Positions 1 to 12,716 of a DNA stretch of 64,000 nucleotides are shown piece by piece. Origin of the DNA: Adineta ricciae (taxonomy: Eukaryota; Rotifera; Eurotatoria; Adinetida; Adinetidae); assembly GCA_905250025.1 (NCBI GenBank), contig CAJNOJ010000216.1, forward strand, positions 114,214 to 178,213, given 5' to 3'. Each line of letters starts with the position of its first letter. Positions within the stretch are counted from its first letter, which is position 1. Position numbers and translations under genes: made by a program. The notes below the pieces were generated by a model. That model worked only from the letters and a program-made list of their open reading frames with translations, made no database searches and was not told where the DNA came from.

Positions 1-25
1 ACGAAATATTTCAACAATCGACAAA

Positions 26-1272
26 ATGGGAAAAATTTTATACTGTGTTTTAGCAAGTATCTGGTGTCTGCTGTGTCAATCTGAAGAAGTGCAACAACAA
101 TGTCCAGAAGGTTTCTCCTGTTCAAAAGTAATGCGACGATCAGGACTAAGATCTAACGACGATTATGAACTAGTATTAACTCTTTGTCCGCCAGGCACAT
201 TCAGTGGACTGGGACAAGATGATTGCGCACCATGTGAATCGGGTTATTATTCCAACACAAGTGGTTCCGCTTCTTGTACTGTCTGTCCCGCTGGTCATAT
301 GTGTAGAGAAGCTGACAAAGTCCCATCACCATGTTCGCTGGGAACATATTCGTCCTGTATGGGACAAATCTGTTGCAGTGCTTGCCCGCTTGGTACATAT
401 ACACCACGACTAGGATCAATCGAATGCAAAAACTGTCCTGCTGGAGCTCAGTGTCCAAAAAGTCCGAAAATTGTTTGTGGTAAGATAACTTGCAAGTCAC
501 AATGTTTTATAGTGCAATTTCAATAATGACAAGAATGCGTATACCTCTTCGTATCTTTGTTTTTGAGAACTAATCAAAGTCTCCTAAGAGTCTTTGTATA
601 GTGCTGGTACAAATCTTTTGAGATATGTGTATTCTGTAGTAGTACTACTCAAATGCAAAACCTAGATGATAAATTACTCGAGATTCGTAGAAAACTGCTT
701 TATCCGCAAGAATAGTAAAGATTATTTAAGAAAACGTATTTTTCTTGAAAGGTGGTGATATCCTATCCCCTCAGCATCAAGCTATTCTTACTGAATTCAC
801 TGGTAAACGAAATCCTAAATGGAAACTGTTGTATAAGGCCACACGAGATGGATTTAGCGGTACGGATTTTCATCGTCTCTGTGATAACCAAGCACCAACG
901 ATGACAATTATCCAGTCAACAAATTATTACTTATTTGGTGGGTACGCTAATCTAGCTTGGAATTCCTCATGGAACTATATCAATGATCCTCACGCTTTCA
1001 TTTTTACCTTGACAAATCCAAACTCAATTCCCGCAACTCGTTATCTGATTCGAGGTGGATATGAACAATACGGGTACTACGATAGTTCATCGTATGGTCC
1101 TACATTCGGTGGTGGTCACGATATTTATTTGTCCAACTATAGTAATGCAACTGATTGCTATACAAATTTCCCTCATAGTTACACGGACACAACAAAAAAA
1201 GGTTCAATTACATTTACGGGCAATTACACATTTCGATCACGTGAAATCGAAGTATATAAATTAGTGGGATAA
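26..1272 (+). CDS. secreted Cys-rich (GCC2/GCC3-like) protein with TLDc domain
   Basis: Two exons, 26..479 and 752..1272, joined by a 272-bp GT-AG intron; the split Gly codon is restored in frame and gives 324 aa. The first ~19 residues are a hydrophobic signal peptide. Residues ~50-150 hold repeated Cys motifs of the CPxGTxS / CxxCPxG type seen in ephrin-receptor-like GCC2/GCC3 repeats. Residues ~155-324 match a TLDc domain: WKLLYKA..DGF, FH..CD..APTMTII, FGGYA, then D.HAFIFTL and a Gly-rich FGGGHDI stretch. TLDc domains are usually cytosolic or nuclear (OXR1, NCOA7, TBC1D24), so a secreted form is unusual, though TLDc with extracellular modules occurs in some invertebrates and protists. Stop TAA is followed by AATAAA at 1312. 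Role unknown; possibly extracellular binding or defence. Confidence 0.8.
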
Positions 1273-1311
1273 TAAGAGACATGAAAATGAATGTTTTTTG
1301 TTCACGAAAAC

Positions 1312-1317
1312 AATAAA
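1312..1317 (+). terminator. polyadenylation signal AATAAA
   Basis: A canonical AATAAA lies 40 bp after the TLDc stop codon, the usual place for a short bdelloid-like 3' UTR. Confidence 0.5.
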
Positions 1318-1756
1318 TGCTTCTGTTTTCCCACCATTCATTCGCGAATCAGCATTTGAAAAATAAGACAATGCAAATGGCAATGAGTGTAAAACTAGCT
1401 CAAGTACAGTCATATGATAAATCTTCACATCATAGGTGAGACCATCAATCGAGAAAAGAATTGTGATTTCCAACATCATCCACAAGACTCGATGAAAACA
1501 ATTCGCTTCCTTCCTCTATATTAACATATGAGCATAGAGTAAAACAAACAAAAAAGTAGTCAATGTGTGTTTGTCATACCTGAGTAATCCGTTAATAACC
1601 TATCCGTCGTAAAAGTGATGTTATTTCATGCGGATAATTTTCCCTTTCTTCATTACAATATCTGGATAAAAATAAAGTCAAACAATAATCAACAGAAAGG
1701 TTTATTCAAACGTTCGGGCGTGTTCGTGAGGAAAGTATACCTTATTGACAATAAAC
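1318..1756. other. intergenic, no gene seen
   Basis: AT-rich spacer between the TLDc gene and the ART-TPR pseudogene. Only short chance ORFs are present. It probably contains the old promoter of the pseudogene. Confidence 0.5.
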
Positions 1757-4700
1757 ATGACGTTAGAATTTTTATCACTAAATGAAGCACGCAAAAGTCT
1801 TATTTGTTTGTGTTCCGATGCTGAAACTGAATCTTTGGCTGTGAAATTACATGAAATTGATCCAAAATGAGAAAATTCTTCTCATTGCTTCGAATTCGTT
1901 CATGACTCAAATTATTTCTTCGATTGATTTATTTCGTCGCATTGATTATCTCTTTGTATATCATCCAAACGAAGAAGAAGACAATGAATTCAATTTTCAT
2001 CAAGAGTTGAATATCATTGGTGTTTATCATCAGATGTCTTCGTTCTTATCATCAGTTAAGGAACAAATCGCTTTCATTAGTAGTCAATTATCTTCTCTGG
2101 TATTTTTTACCGAGAACAAATACGAAAATCAAGGCAATTTCATGACAAGTAAAGGATTTTTGTATTTAAATAGTTCAACTTCCAAAATTTGACGCAACGA
2201 TTTAATTGATGTGACATTTAAATTTGAATGTAACTCGAAAACGAACTTGACTTCTGTTCGATTCAATGAAAATGAAGTTTTATTCGATCTGAATGCAACA
2301 TTTCTATTAGAGAAAATCACCGAAAATCATAAAAAATGTTCGATTCGATTAACTGCAGTGAACGACGGTCAACAAATTGTCGAAAAATATGTCAAAGATA
2401 CAAACCATCAAATAGAAAATTTAAATCTTCGAACTGTTTTCGGCAAACTAATGTTAGATATGAATCAATGGAATGAAGACAATTCCAACTGGAACGAAAG
2501 ATTCTGCTTTGATTCTTTCGAGTATCGGAGAAATTTTGCATTTACAAGGAAAATATGAAGATGCTGAAGAAATTTATCGAAAAGCATTGGAAATCAGACG
2601 GAATTCTTATGCATCAACTCATCCACTTATCGCTAATAGTTTAGTAAATCTCGCTCGAATTTATCGTCGAAAATCAAAAAACGACAAGGCACTCGTCATC
2701 TTTAAAGAAGCTTTAACAATTCAAGAAGAATGTTACAAACATTCTCATGTTGATATTGCGATGAATTTGAATAACATTGCCACTACTCTACTCTTTCAAG
2801 GAATGATCAAAGAAGCCAATAGTTATTTAACTCGAGCAATATCTATTCTTAGAAAATATTATCAATCCGATCATATAAATATTATTCAAGTGTTTTAAAC
2901 TCTGGCTTTTTATTACATCGTACAGGAAAAGTTCGATGAGGCAATGAATATCTATCGATGTATATTTACAGTTGCTAAGAATCTTTTCTCTCCGGACCAT
3001 ATTATGATTGCCGAGATTTTACACGGTATTAGAACTATTAGAGATGAACAAGAAAAATACGGTCAAGCGCTGAAATTCTATGAACAAAGTCTGTCGACAT
3101 TGAAGAATTATTATTCATCAGCTTATATTGATATTGTTTGTTTTTTACATTATATTATGGTAATGCGTATTCAAATGATGGGAATTATGAGAAAGCTCAT
3201 TATTGTCAACAGAAAGCGTTGACGATGTTGGATACATATTATCCATCATATCTTTTACGTATTACAAGTTCTCTCAACTACTTCGGAAATATCTTGAGAA
3301 AACAGCAGAAACTGGATGAAGCTTTCGATGTCTATAAACGAGCATTAACGATTCTCGAAGAAAGTTTCGGATCTGATCACACTGGTTGGACGCCAACCCT
3401 TACTAATATCGGTCAGAGGTACTTCGTGAAAGAACATTATGATGATAATCGTTGATTTACTATGAACGAGCGCTGAAAATATGTGAAAAGAATTATGCAC
3501 CTGATCACATCTCGATTTCTTATAGTTTGAATGTTATTGACGATTCATGGCAAAAGAGAAACTAGTTTGATGAAGCTTTGATGTATAAACAGCAAGCATT
3601 TGCCATCCAAACGGCATATTATCCAACAGGTCATTCATGTATCATTGCAACTCTAGACTCAATCGGTGATATATACAAAGATCAAAACAATAATGAGGAA
3701 TCTTTGAATTACTATCAAAAAGGATTAGAAGTGCGGAAACTTGTTTATCCTCTGTATAGTGCAAAGGTTGCTTATAGTTTGAACTATATGGGTATTAAAC
3801 TTCTAGAGTAAAGTCAATCGGATCGAGCTCTTGAACGTTGTCGACAAGCATTAGCAATAGTAGAGAAAATTGATCCAGATAATTATATATTGATTGCTGC
3901 AATCTTAGGAAACATTGGTAATACATTATCTTCACAAAAGAGATTTGAAGGAGCTTTCGACTTTCAACAACGTTCATTAAATCTACGAAAAACGCATTGT
4001 CCATCCGAGTATGCAAGTGTTGCTTTGAATTATAATAGTATAGGAGATATTAGATACCAAGAGGATAAGTACCGCGACCAAGCACTGGAATTCTTTCAGA
4101 AGGCTTTAACAATAAAAGAAGAATTCAGTCCAACGAATTATACATTCATCGCCTTACTTTTATACAATATTGGCTATGCTTTGTCTGGACAAGGAAAATA
4201 CCGCTTTGAGTCATTGTGCGGTGGAAAATATTCGGTATACTCAAGACAAGTACAATGAAGTGCACGAATTCTATCAACAAGCGTTAGAAATCGAAGAAAA
4301 GAACAATTCAGTTGATTACATCTTCATCACCAAACTTCTAACGATGATTGCTCATATTGTTCATTTTCACAAAAGGAATATGATGATGCGTTCGAATTTT
4401 ATCAGAAATCATTGGAAATACGAGAAGAGTATTGTTCTTCTGAAGAAGTGAATATAGCTGACAACCTACGATTCATGGGTATTAGAAGGAACCTTGACGA
4501 CGACTACAGCGAAGGGCGAATGTTTTTTGAAAATGCAGTGGATATCTACGAGAGGTATTGTCCAGTCACCCTTCGAAAGATAATTGCTATGCTTCGTGAT
4601 ATGATTGTCTTTTCAAATGAAAATCAAAAATTAAAAGATGAACTCACCTATCGAGAACGATTATTATCAATTCAAGAGAAATAATATGGAGAATTTGGTA

Positions 4701-5201
4701 TAGATAAACTCAGCAACTTAAACGAAATTACGAAGATCTTATTGAACTTTATTCGCGAATACTGCTGATGCCCAAAGAATTGACTGCAACCGATCATTAT
4801 GCCATTGCACATGCTCTCGACCAGTTAGTACTCGCATGTTTCAACAGAGAATCATCCTATGATCATGCAATCGAATACATTGAATTTGCTGTCAGAATAG
4901 AAGAATCCAGTTTGTCTTCTAAAGCTTTACAAACACTAATACTGCATCTGTTACATCTCAGCACAGTCCATAGATTTTGTCGTCAATACAAATCCTCGTT
5001 AATATATGAAAAAAATTGCCACCAAATGATACACTAATTGCTGAAAGTTTGTCAAGCATTGGTGCATGTTACGAAAATCTATATCAGTCCCAAGCAGCAC
5101 TGGGATACTATATTATCAAGCATCGTCCATCTATGAGCAACATCCAGGAAATTATAGAAGAAGCTATTCAACGTGTTTCATCGATACTGAATGCTAAATG
5201 A
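1757..5201 (+). pseudogene. decayed ART-TPR gene (copy A)
   Basis: The reading frame starts at ATG 1757 and is broken repeatedly: in-frame stops near 1868, 2190, 2896, 3811 and 4684, frameshifts near 2473-2560, 3150, 3440 and 3560, and deletions around 4197 and 4715. The order of parts matches the intact ART-TPR proteins in this window: an N-terminal alpha/beta domain (1757-2130), a shortened ART remnant (2150-2340) keeping an ..NENEVLFDLNATF.. segment like the ExE motif, then kinesin-light-chain-like TPRs with alternating ALxIxxxxY and NIGxxY signatures. The first half of the ART domain, with the YRG motif, is missing. From 2891 on it aligns with 7780-10211, which is fully open, so the breaks are real mutations and not a different gene. 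Unlikely to make a functional protein. Confidence 0.8.
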
Positions 5202-7701
5202 GTTCTGTAGCGAAACACGATCAATCGCTTAGAAAATTTATTTTTTCGTATATTTTACAGCGAGCTAAGTTACAAATAAAATAAATAATTCAAGCTCATT
5301 TTTCTTTTAACTATCATCTGAATTAAGTGTTATGAACGGAGTGAAGGGTATTCCGCTTTGAATATACGAAGCCACACCGTCCTGGCAGTGCTGTAATGAT
5401 TCATCGCTTGATGACTCGACTGACGAGCTCGAAGACTGATCATTTTCTGCTACTTCACTTATTTCAGTGTTCGAGAATGTTTCATTGACAGATAATTCTG
5501 GTGCGTGTGTTCTTCGTCGAAAATAGCTTGCATATGGATTTTCTTCTGCAAAGTAAAATATTCTGTTTAAATTAAAAGAATCTATGAAATAACATTTAAC
5601 CTTCATCTTTAGCTTGATTTTCTTCTTCCTTGGTTAGATTTTCATCATCATTGTGAATAAGAAATGAGTCGTGTTCACAATAGGAAGTAATCGTATCAGC
5701 ATGTTCTCGTAATAGCTGCCGCAAGAGTTCATCATGTATTCTGTTCGTATTCATTTGATCTGTTGGCTCATCGTCAGTATCAAAATCAAATTGATAAAGT
5801 TTCCTCAATTCATCGTGAGTGAAATGACGTGCAAGTTGTTTCGCATCCACCACACCTATACAAAGTCAGTATAGAAGAAGATATCGAAAACGAGAAAGAA
5901 GGAAACGAACGATGAAACATGGCTTGTTTAGTTATCTGGCGTTTGTATATCTTTTCTTCCATTGTTCCTTTGACAATCAATCGATAAATAAATACCGGTT
6001 TCATTTGACCAAGTCTGTACGAACGGAACATCGCTTGGAGATCATGAGCTGAAAAACAAACATTGTGAAATTGTTTCTGCAAATAAAAGAAACAACAAAC
6101 CTGGATTCCAACTTGTGTCCAAAATAACAACTCGATTCGCCGAGTAAAGATTTACTCCTACGCCACCAGCGAGTGTCGAGATTAGGTAAAGTCGGCTACG
6201 AGAATTGTTCGAATCGTTGAAAGATTTCATATCAGCCGCTCGTTGTTTTATCGAGGTATTGCCATCCATACGAAAATAATCAAGTCTTTTTTGCCATTGC
6301 GATTTAGGATCTTGAGTACTCCAATAAGCAAGACATTGTTCAATGTAATCAAGTGTTGCTAAACTTCGAACGAAAATCAGAAGTTTATCTCCAATGGATT
6401 CACATTCATCCAGAATCGTCTTTAATATCATAAACTTTCCGGATAGCTCAAACTAAACAAATAGAAAAGGAGGAATAAAATATAACTAGTAACACGAAAA
6501 AACAATACTTACGTTGAGTTGTGCATCTATCGGATCGAAAAGTTGAAACCACCATTGTTGTTTGATAGCATTCATCATTTCTTCTTCAGAATCCACATCC
6601 GACTTCATCTCTCTTGGTATAATGTCTTTATTGATTTTTTCTGCATCATCATCAAATTCATTTTTAATCATCGTATCGATTTCTGTTGGATCAATATCTC
6701 TGCGCTTCTTCTTGTACCATTCGATGAAATAGGGTTGAAGTAACCACGGATGCTAAAAGTAAAAATATTTCATTTTGTCATTGAAATCGACACTGGTGAA
6801 CAAACCGTCCAAATTTTCATCAAATATTGATAATCGGCAAACAATTGTGCCACATCTATTTCAAAGAATTTTGGATATCAAGTAAATTTTTAGTTGAGGA
6901 AAAAGTTTACTTAGGTGTACGCTGATGGCGTTTATTTGACCGTGAATGTACGATTCGTAGAGTTTTCGTTGCAATGGTTGACAACGGATTTTGATTGCTG
7001 AAAAAAATACCTGAAGAAAATGAAACGAGCGAAAAAATCGTTTTACTATATTCGAATTTTGGTGGTAAAAATGCGCGTAGAACATCAAGATCACGACGAT
7101 GAATTAACGGTTGCAAACGTCGACGAAGTGCGTAAACACGACGTCGCATGTAGTTAACCTCTTCTTTGCAACTATCTCGATGCTGACCCTTTTCAATTGG
7201 TTTACGATACAAATCGGTAAAACGCGATTCAGTTCCTACAAGAAATCAATAGTTTGTCCTGTTGTTTCAAATTGATATACAACGAACCGAGAAAGTTTGG
7301 TTTACAAAAGTGAACCATAGCATAGTATTCCTGAAGATTATTTTGCATTGGTGTACCAGTTAAGATGATACGGCGACGTGTGCGAATTTGGTTCAATGTA
7401 CAAGCGATTGCACTTTTCAAATTTTTACTGTAAAAAAGATTATCGATCGATATATCTATATGTGTTTAGACTTACATCATATGACCTTCATCGCAGATGA
7501 TTAGATCAGGACCAGGATTTCGCAAGTATAAACCTAAAATGATCGACATATCCGTATATAGAAATCAGTAGAGAAAAGGACATCATACGATATTTTCTAA
7601 TATTCTCTAAATCAGTCGATGAACTTATTCGTTTTTTATTCTTTTGAATTCGCTCTTGAACGCCGTACGGACTATCTTCAACTGTATAAGTTAATTGACG
7701 A
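2891..7701. repeat. duplicated block, copy A (allelic or homeologous contig end)
   Basis: This block aligns end to end with 7780..12716 in the same orientation: TPR gene on plus, ATRX-like gene on minus, same 3' spacer and same introns. Most of the helicase part differs only by scattered substitutions and small indels (roughly 96-98% by eye). It ends exactly at the N at 7702. Interpreted as one of two alleles placed in tandem by the scaffolder, although a real recent segmental duplication cannot be excluded. Confidence 0.75.
5307..7701 (-). CDS. ATRX-like SNF2 helicase, copy A, 5' end missing
   Basis: 3' part of a second copy of the helicase described at 10333..13936. All exons from the GYNMYRQ region on have counterparts with the same splice sites: the DEGH exon (~7500-7540), the [14 protein letters not shown] exon, the helicase-C exons with [12 protein letters not shown] and [11 protein letters not shown], and the [12 protein letters not shown] exon. 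No in-frame stops were seen, so this part is intact although the neighbouring TPR gene on the same contig is dead. The C-terminus ends NSDDS; in copy B a 1-base insertion removes these residues. The gene is cut at the contig gap at 7702. ATRX proteins remodel or deposit chromatin in the nucleus using ATP; the exact role here is inferred. Confidence 0.8.
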
Positions 7702-7779
7702 NAGTGCGGAAACTTGTTTATCCTCTATATAGTACCAAGGTTGCTTATAGTTTGAACTATGTGGGTATTAAACTTCAAG
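7702..7779. other. contig join (N) with chimeric 77-bp contig start
   Basis: Position 7702 is a single N. Bases 7703..7779 are identical to 8615..8691, an internal TPR repeat of the same gene, and then switch to sequence matching 2891 onward. Both sources share TTCAAG at the switch point. This looks like an assembly misjoin within the repeat array, but a recombination event is possible. Confidence 0.75.
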
Positions 7780-10211
7780 TATTTCAAACTCTAGCTTTTT
7801 ATTACATCGTACAGGAAAAGTTCGATGAGGCAATGAATATCTATCGATGTATATTTACAGTTGCTAAGAATCTTTTCTCTCCGGATCATATTATGATTGC
7901 CGAGATTTTGCACGGTATTGGAACTATTAGAGATAAGCAAGAAAAATACGGTCAAGCGCTGAAATTCTATGAACAAAGTCTGTCGATATTGAAGAATTAT
8001 TATTCATCAGCTCATCTTGATATTGTTTGTTTTTTACATTACATTGGTAATGCGTATTCAAATGATGGGAATTATGAGAAAGCTCTTTATTATCAACAGG
8101 AAGCGTTGACGATGTTGGAGACATATTATCCATCATATCTTTTACGTATTACAAGTTCTCTCAACTACTTCGGAAATATCTTGAGAAAACAGCAGAAACT
8201 GGATGAAGCTTTCGATGTCTACAAACGAGCATTAACGATTCTCGAAGAAAATTCCGGATCTGACCATACTGGTTGGACATCAACTCTTACTAATATTGGT
8301 CAAATTTACTTCATGAAAGAACATTATGATGAATCGCTGATTTACTATGAACGAGTGTTGAAAATACGTGAGAAGAATTATCCACCTGATCATATTTCTA
8401 TTTCTTATAGTTTGAATAATATTGGTGATTTATGTCAAAAAAGAAACAAATTTGATGAAGCTTTGATGTATAAACAGCAAGCACTCGCCATCCAAACGGC
8501 ATATTATCCAACAGGTCATTCGTGTATCATTGCAACTCTAGAATCAATTGGTGATATATACAAAGACCAAAACAATAATGAGGAATCTTTGAATTTCTAT
8601 CAAAAAGGATTAGAAGTGCGGAAACTTGTTTATCCTCTATATAGTACCAAGGTTGCTTATAGTTTGAACTATGTGGGTATTAAACTTCAAGAACAAAACC
8701 AATCGGATCGAGCTCTTGAACATTATCAACAAGCATTAGCAATAGTAGAGAAAATCGATTCAAGTAATTATATATTGATTGCTGCAATCTTAGGAAACAT
8801 TGGTAATACATTATCTTCACAAAAGAGATTTGAAGAAGCTTTCGATTTTCAACAACGTTCATTAAGCCTACGAAAAACGCATTGTCCATCCGAGTATGCA
8901 AGTATTGCTTTGAATTATAATAGTATGGGAGATATTAGATACCAAGAAGATAAGTACGAACAGGCACTGGAATTCTTTCAGAAGGCTTTAACAATAAAAG
9001 AACAATTCAATCCAATAGATTATACATTCATCGCCTTGCTTTTATATAATATTGGTTATGCTTTGTCTGGACAAGGAAAATATGATGACGCTTTCGAGTC
9101 TTTTCATAGATCATTAAAAATGAGGGAAATATATTGTCCCTTGGAGCATGAAAATATCGCTTCGAGTTACTGCGCGATGGGAAGTGTTCGGTACACTCAA
9201 ACCAAGTACAACGAGGCGCTCGAGTTTTATCAACAAGCGTTAGAAATCGAAAAGAAGTACTATTCGGTTAATTACGCCTTCGTCTCCATACTTTTAACGA
9301 TGATCGCTCATTGTTTCTTTTCACAAAAGGAATATGATGATGCATTCGAATTTTATCGACAATCATTCGACATGCGTGAAGAGTATTGTCCCTTCGAAGA
9401 AGTGAATATGGCTGACAACCTACGATTCATGGGTATTATAAGGAACATTAACGATGAGTATAGTGAAGGACAGAAGTTTTTTGAAGATGCAGTGAATATT
9501 TACGTGAAGTATTGTCCAGCCACTCTTCGAAAGACAGTTGCTATGCTTGGTGATATGATCGTCTCTTCAAATAATAATCAAAAGTTAGAAGATGAACTCG
9601 CGTACCGAGAGCGGTTGTTGTCAATTCAAGAGAAATATTATGAAGAATTCTGTGTAGATATGATCAGCAACTTACAAGAGATTGCTCGTCTCAAATTCAA
9701 TCAGAGCAATTACGAAGATTTTATTGAACTTTATTTACGAATACTACTGATGCTCAAAGAATTGACTCCAACCGATCATGATTCAATCACACATGCTCTC
9801 GACCAGTTAGCACTCGCATGTTTCAAAAGAGAAGCCTATGATCATGCAACCGGGTATCTTGAATTTGCTATCAGAATAGGCGAATCTAGTTTGTCCCTTG
9901 AAAGTTTACAAATACTATTATCACATCTCAGTACAGTCAATACACATCGTCGTCAATACGAATCCTCGTTGATGTATGCAAATCAAATTTTCTTGATACG
10001 TGAAAGAATATTGCCAGCAAATGATCCGCTGATTGCCGACATCTTGTCTAACATTGGTACATGTTACGAAAATCTTCATCAGTTGCAAACAGCACTGGAG
10101 TATTATTATCGAGCATTGTCTATCTATGAGCAACATCCAGCAAGTTTACACGATCAAGAAATGATAGAGGAAGCTATTCAACGTGTTTCATCGATACTAA
10201 ATGCAGAATGA
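7703..10211 (+). CDS. kinesin-light-chain-like TPR array protein (ART-TPR copy B), 5' partial
   Basis: Open frame of about 835 codons with no ATG of its own because the contig begins inside the gene. Nearly all of it is TPR repeats of ~42 residues, with signatures such as ALxYYQxxLxIxEKxY...HIxISxSLNNIGxxY, typical of KLC/NPHP3-type TPRs that bind peptides or partner proteins. By comparison with copy A and with the full-length genes at 37727 and 49202, the missing 5' part should encode an alpha/beta domain and an ART domain. Residues encoded by 7703..7779 are probably an assembly artefact. Convergent with the helicase gene, whose stop codon is 121 bp away. Cytosolic; substrate unknown. Confidence 0.8.
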
Positions 10212-12716
10212 GTTCTGTAGCGAAACACTATCAATCGCTTAGAAAATTAATTTTTTTGTATATTTTACAGTGGGCTAAGTTACGAATTAAATAAATAATT
10301 CAAGCTCGTTTTTCTTTTAACTACCATCTGAATTAAAGTGTTATGAACGGAGTGAAGGGTATTCCGCTTTGTATATACGAAGCCACATCGTCTTGAAAGT
10401 GCTGTGATGATTCATTGCTTGATGACTCAACTGACGAGCTCGAAGACTGATCATTTTCTGGCACTACACTTATTCCAGTGTTCGAGAATATTTCATTGAC
10501 AGATAATTCTGGTGCGTGTGTTCTTGGTCGAAAATAGCGTGTATATGGATTTTCTTCTGCAAAATAAAATATTCTGTTTAAATTAAAAGAATCTATGAAA
10601 TAACATTTAACCTTCATCTTTAGCTTGATTTTCTTCTTCCTTGGTTAGATTTTCGTTATCATTGTGAATAAGAAATGAGTCGTGTTCACAATAGGAAGTA
10701 ATCGTATCAGCATGTTGTTGTAATAGCTGCCGCAAGAGTTCATCATGTATTCTGTTCGTATTCATTTGATCCGTTGGCTCATCGTCAGTATCAAAATCAA
10801 ATTGATAAAGTTTCCTCAGTTCATCGTGAGTGAAATGACGTGCAAGTTGTTTCGCATCCACCACACCTATACAAAGTCAGTATAGAAGAAGATATCGAAA
10901 ACGAGAAAGAAGGAAACGAACGATGAAACATGGCTTGTTTAGTTATCTGGCGTTTGTATATCTTTTCTTCCATTGTTCCTTTGACAATCAATCGATAAAT
11001 AAATACAGGTTTCGTTTGACCAAGTCTATACGAACGGAACATCGCTTGGAGGTCATGAGCTGAAGGACAAACATTGTAAAATTGTTTCTGTAAATAAAAG
11101 AAACAACAAACCTGGATTCCAACTTGTGTCCAAAATAACAACTCGATTCGCAGAGTAAAGATTTACTCCTACGCCACCAGCGAGTGTCGAGATTAGGTAA
11201 AGTCGGCTACGAGAATTGTTCGAATCGTTGAAAGATTTCATATCAGCTGCTCGTTGTTTTATCGAGGTATTGCCATCCATTCGAAAATAATCAAGTCGTT
11301 TTCGCCATTGCGATTTGGGATTTTGAGTACTCCAATAAGCAAGACATTGTTCAATATAATCAAGCGTTGCTAAACTTCGAACGAAAATGAGAAGTTTATC
11401 TCCAATGGATTCACATTCATCCAGAATCGTCTTTAATACCATAAACTTTCCGGATAGCTCAAACTAAACAAACAGAAAAGGAGGAATAAAATATAGTAAC
11501 ACGAAAAAACAATACTTACGTTGAGTTGTGCATCTATCGGATCGAAAAGTTGAAACCACCATTGTTGTTTGAGAGCATTCATCATTTCTTCTTCAGAATC
11601 CACATCCGATCTCATCTCTCTTGGTATAATGTCTTTATTGATTTTTTCTGCATCATCATCAAATTCATTTTTAATCATCGTATCGATTTCTGTTGGATCA
11701 ATATCTCTTCGCTTCTTCTTGTACCATTCGACAAAATAGGGTTGAAGTAACCACGGATGCTAAAAGTAAAAATATTTCATTTTGTCATTGAAACCGACAC
11801 TGGTGAACAAACCGTCCAAATTTTCATCAAATATTGATAATCGGCAAACAATTGTGCCACATCTATTTAAGAGAAATTTGGATATCAAGTGAATTTTTAG
11901 TTGAGGAAAAAGTTTACTTAGATGTACGCTGATGGCGTTTATTTGACCGTGAATGTACGATTCGTAGAGTTTTCGTTGCAATGGTCGACAGCGGATTTTG
12001 ATTGCTGAAAAAATACTTGAAGTAAATCAAACGAGTGAAAAAAGCGTTTTACTGTATTCGAATTTTGGTGGTAAAAATGCGCGTAGAACATCAAGATCGC
12101 GACGATGAATTAGCGGTTGTAAACGTCGACGGAGTGCGTAAACACGACGTCGCATGTAATTAACCTCTTCTCTGCAACTATCTCGATGCTGACCCTTTTC
12201 AATTGGTTTACGATACAAATCGGTAAAACGCGATTCAGTTCCTACAAGAAATAAATGGTTTGTCTTGTTGTTTTCAAATTGATATACAACGAACCGAGAA
12301 AGTTTGGTTTACAAAAGTGAACCATAGCATAGTATTCCTGAAGATTATTTTGCATTGGTGTACCAGTTAAGATGATACGGCGACGCGTGCGAATTTGGTT
12401 CAATGTACAAGCAATTGCACTTTTCAAATTTTTACTATAAAAAAGATTATCGATCGATCTATCTATATATGTTTAGACTTACATCATATGACCTTCATCG
12501 CAGATGATTAGATCAGGACCAGGACTTCGCAAGTATAAACCTAAAATGATCGACATATCCGTATATGGGAATCAGTAGATAAACGAACATCATACGATAT
12601 TTTCTAATATTCTCTAAATCAGCCGATGAAGGTATTCGTTTTTTATTCTTTTGAATTCGCTCCTGAACGCCGTATGGACTATCTTCAACTGTATAAGTTA
12701 ATTGACGATACATATT
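7780..12716. repeat. duplicated block, copy B
   Basis: Partner of 2891..7701, with the same gene order and orientation. Here the TPR gene is intact, and the sequence continues past the point where copy A stops at the contig gap. Confidence 0.75.

Noticed and set aside
2891..12716. Reading the two TPR/ATRX blocks as a true tandem gene duplication
   Set aside because: Copy A ends exactly at a contig join and non-coding parts are equally similar, so an allelic assembly artefact is the simpler reading; not excluded.
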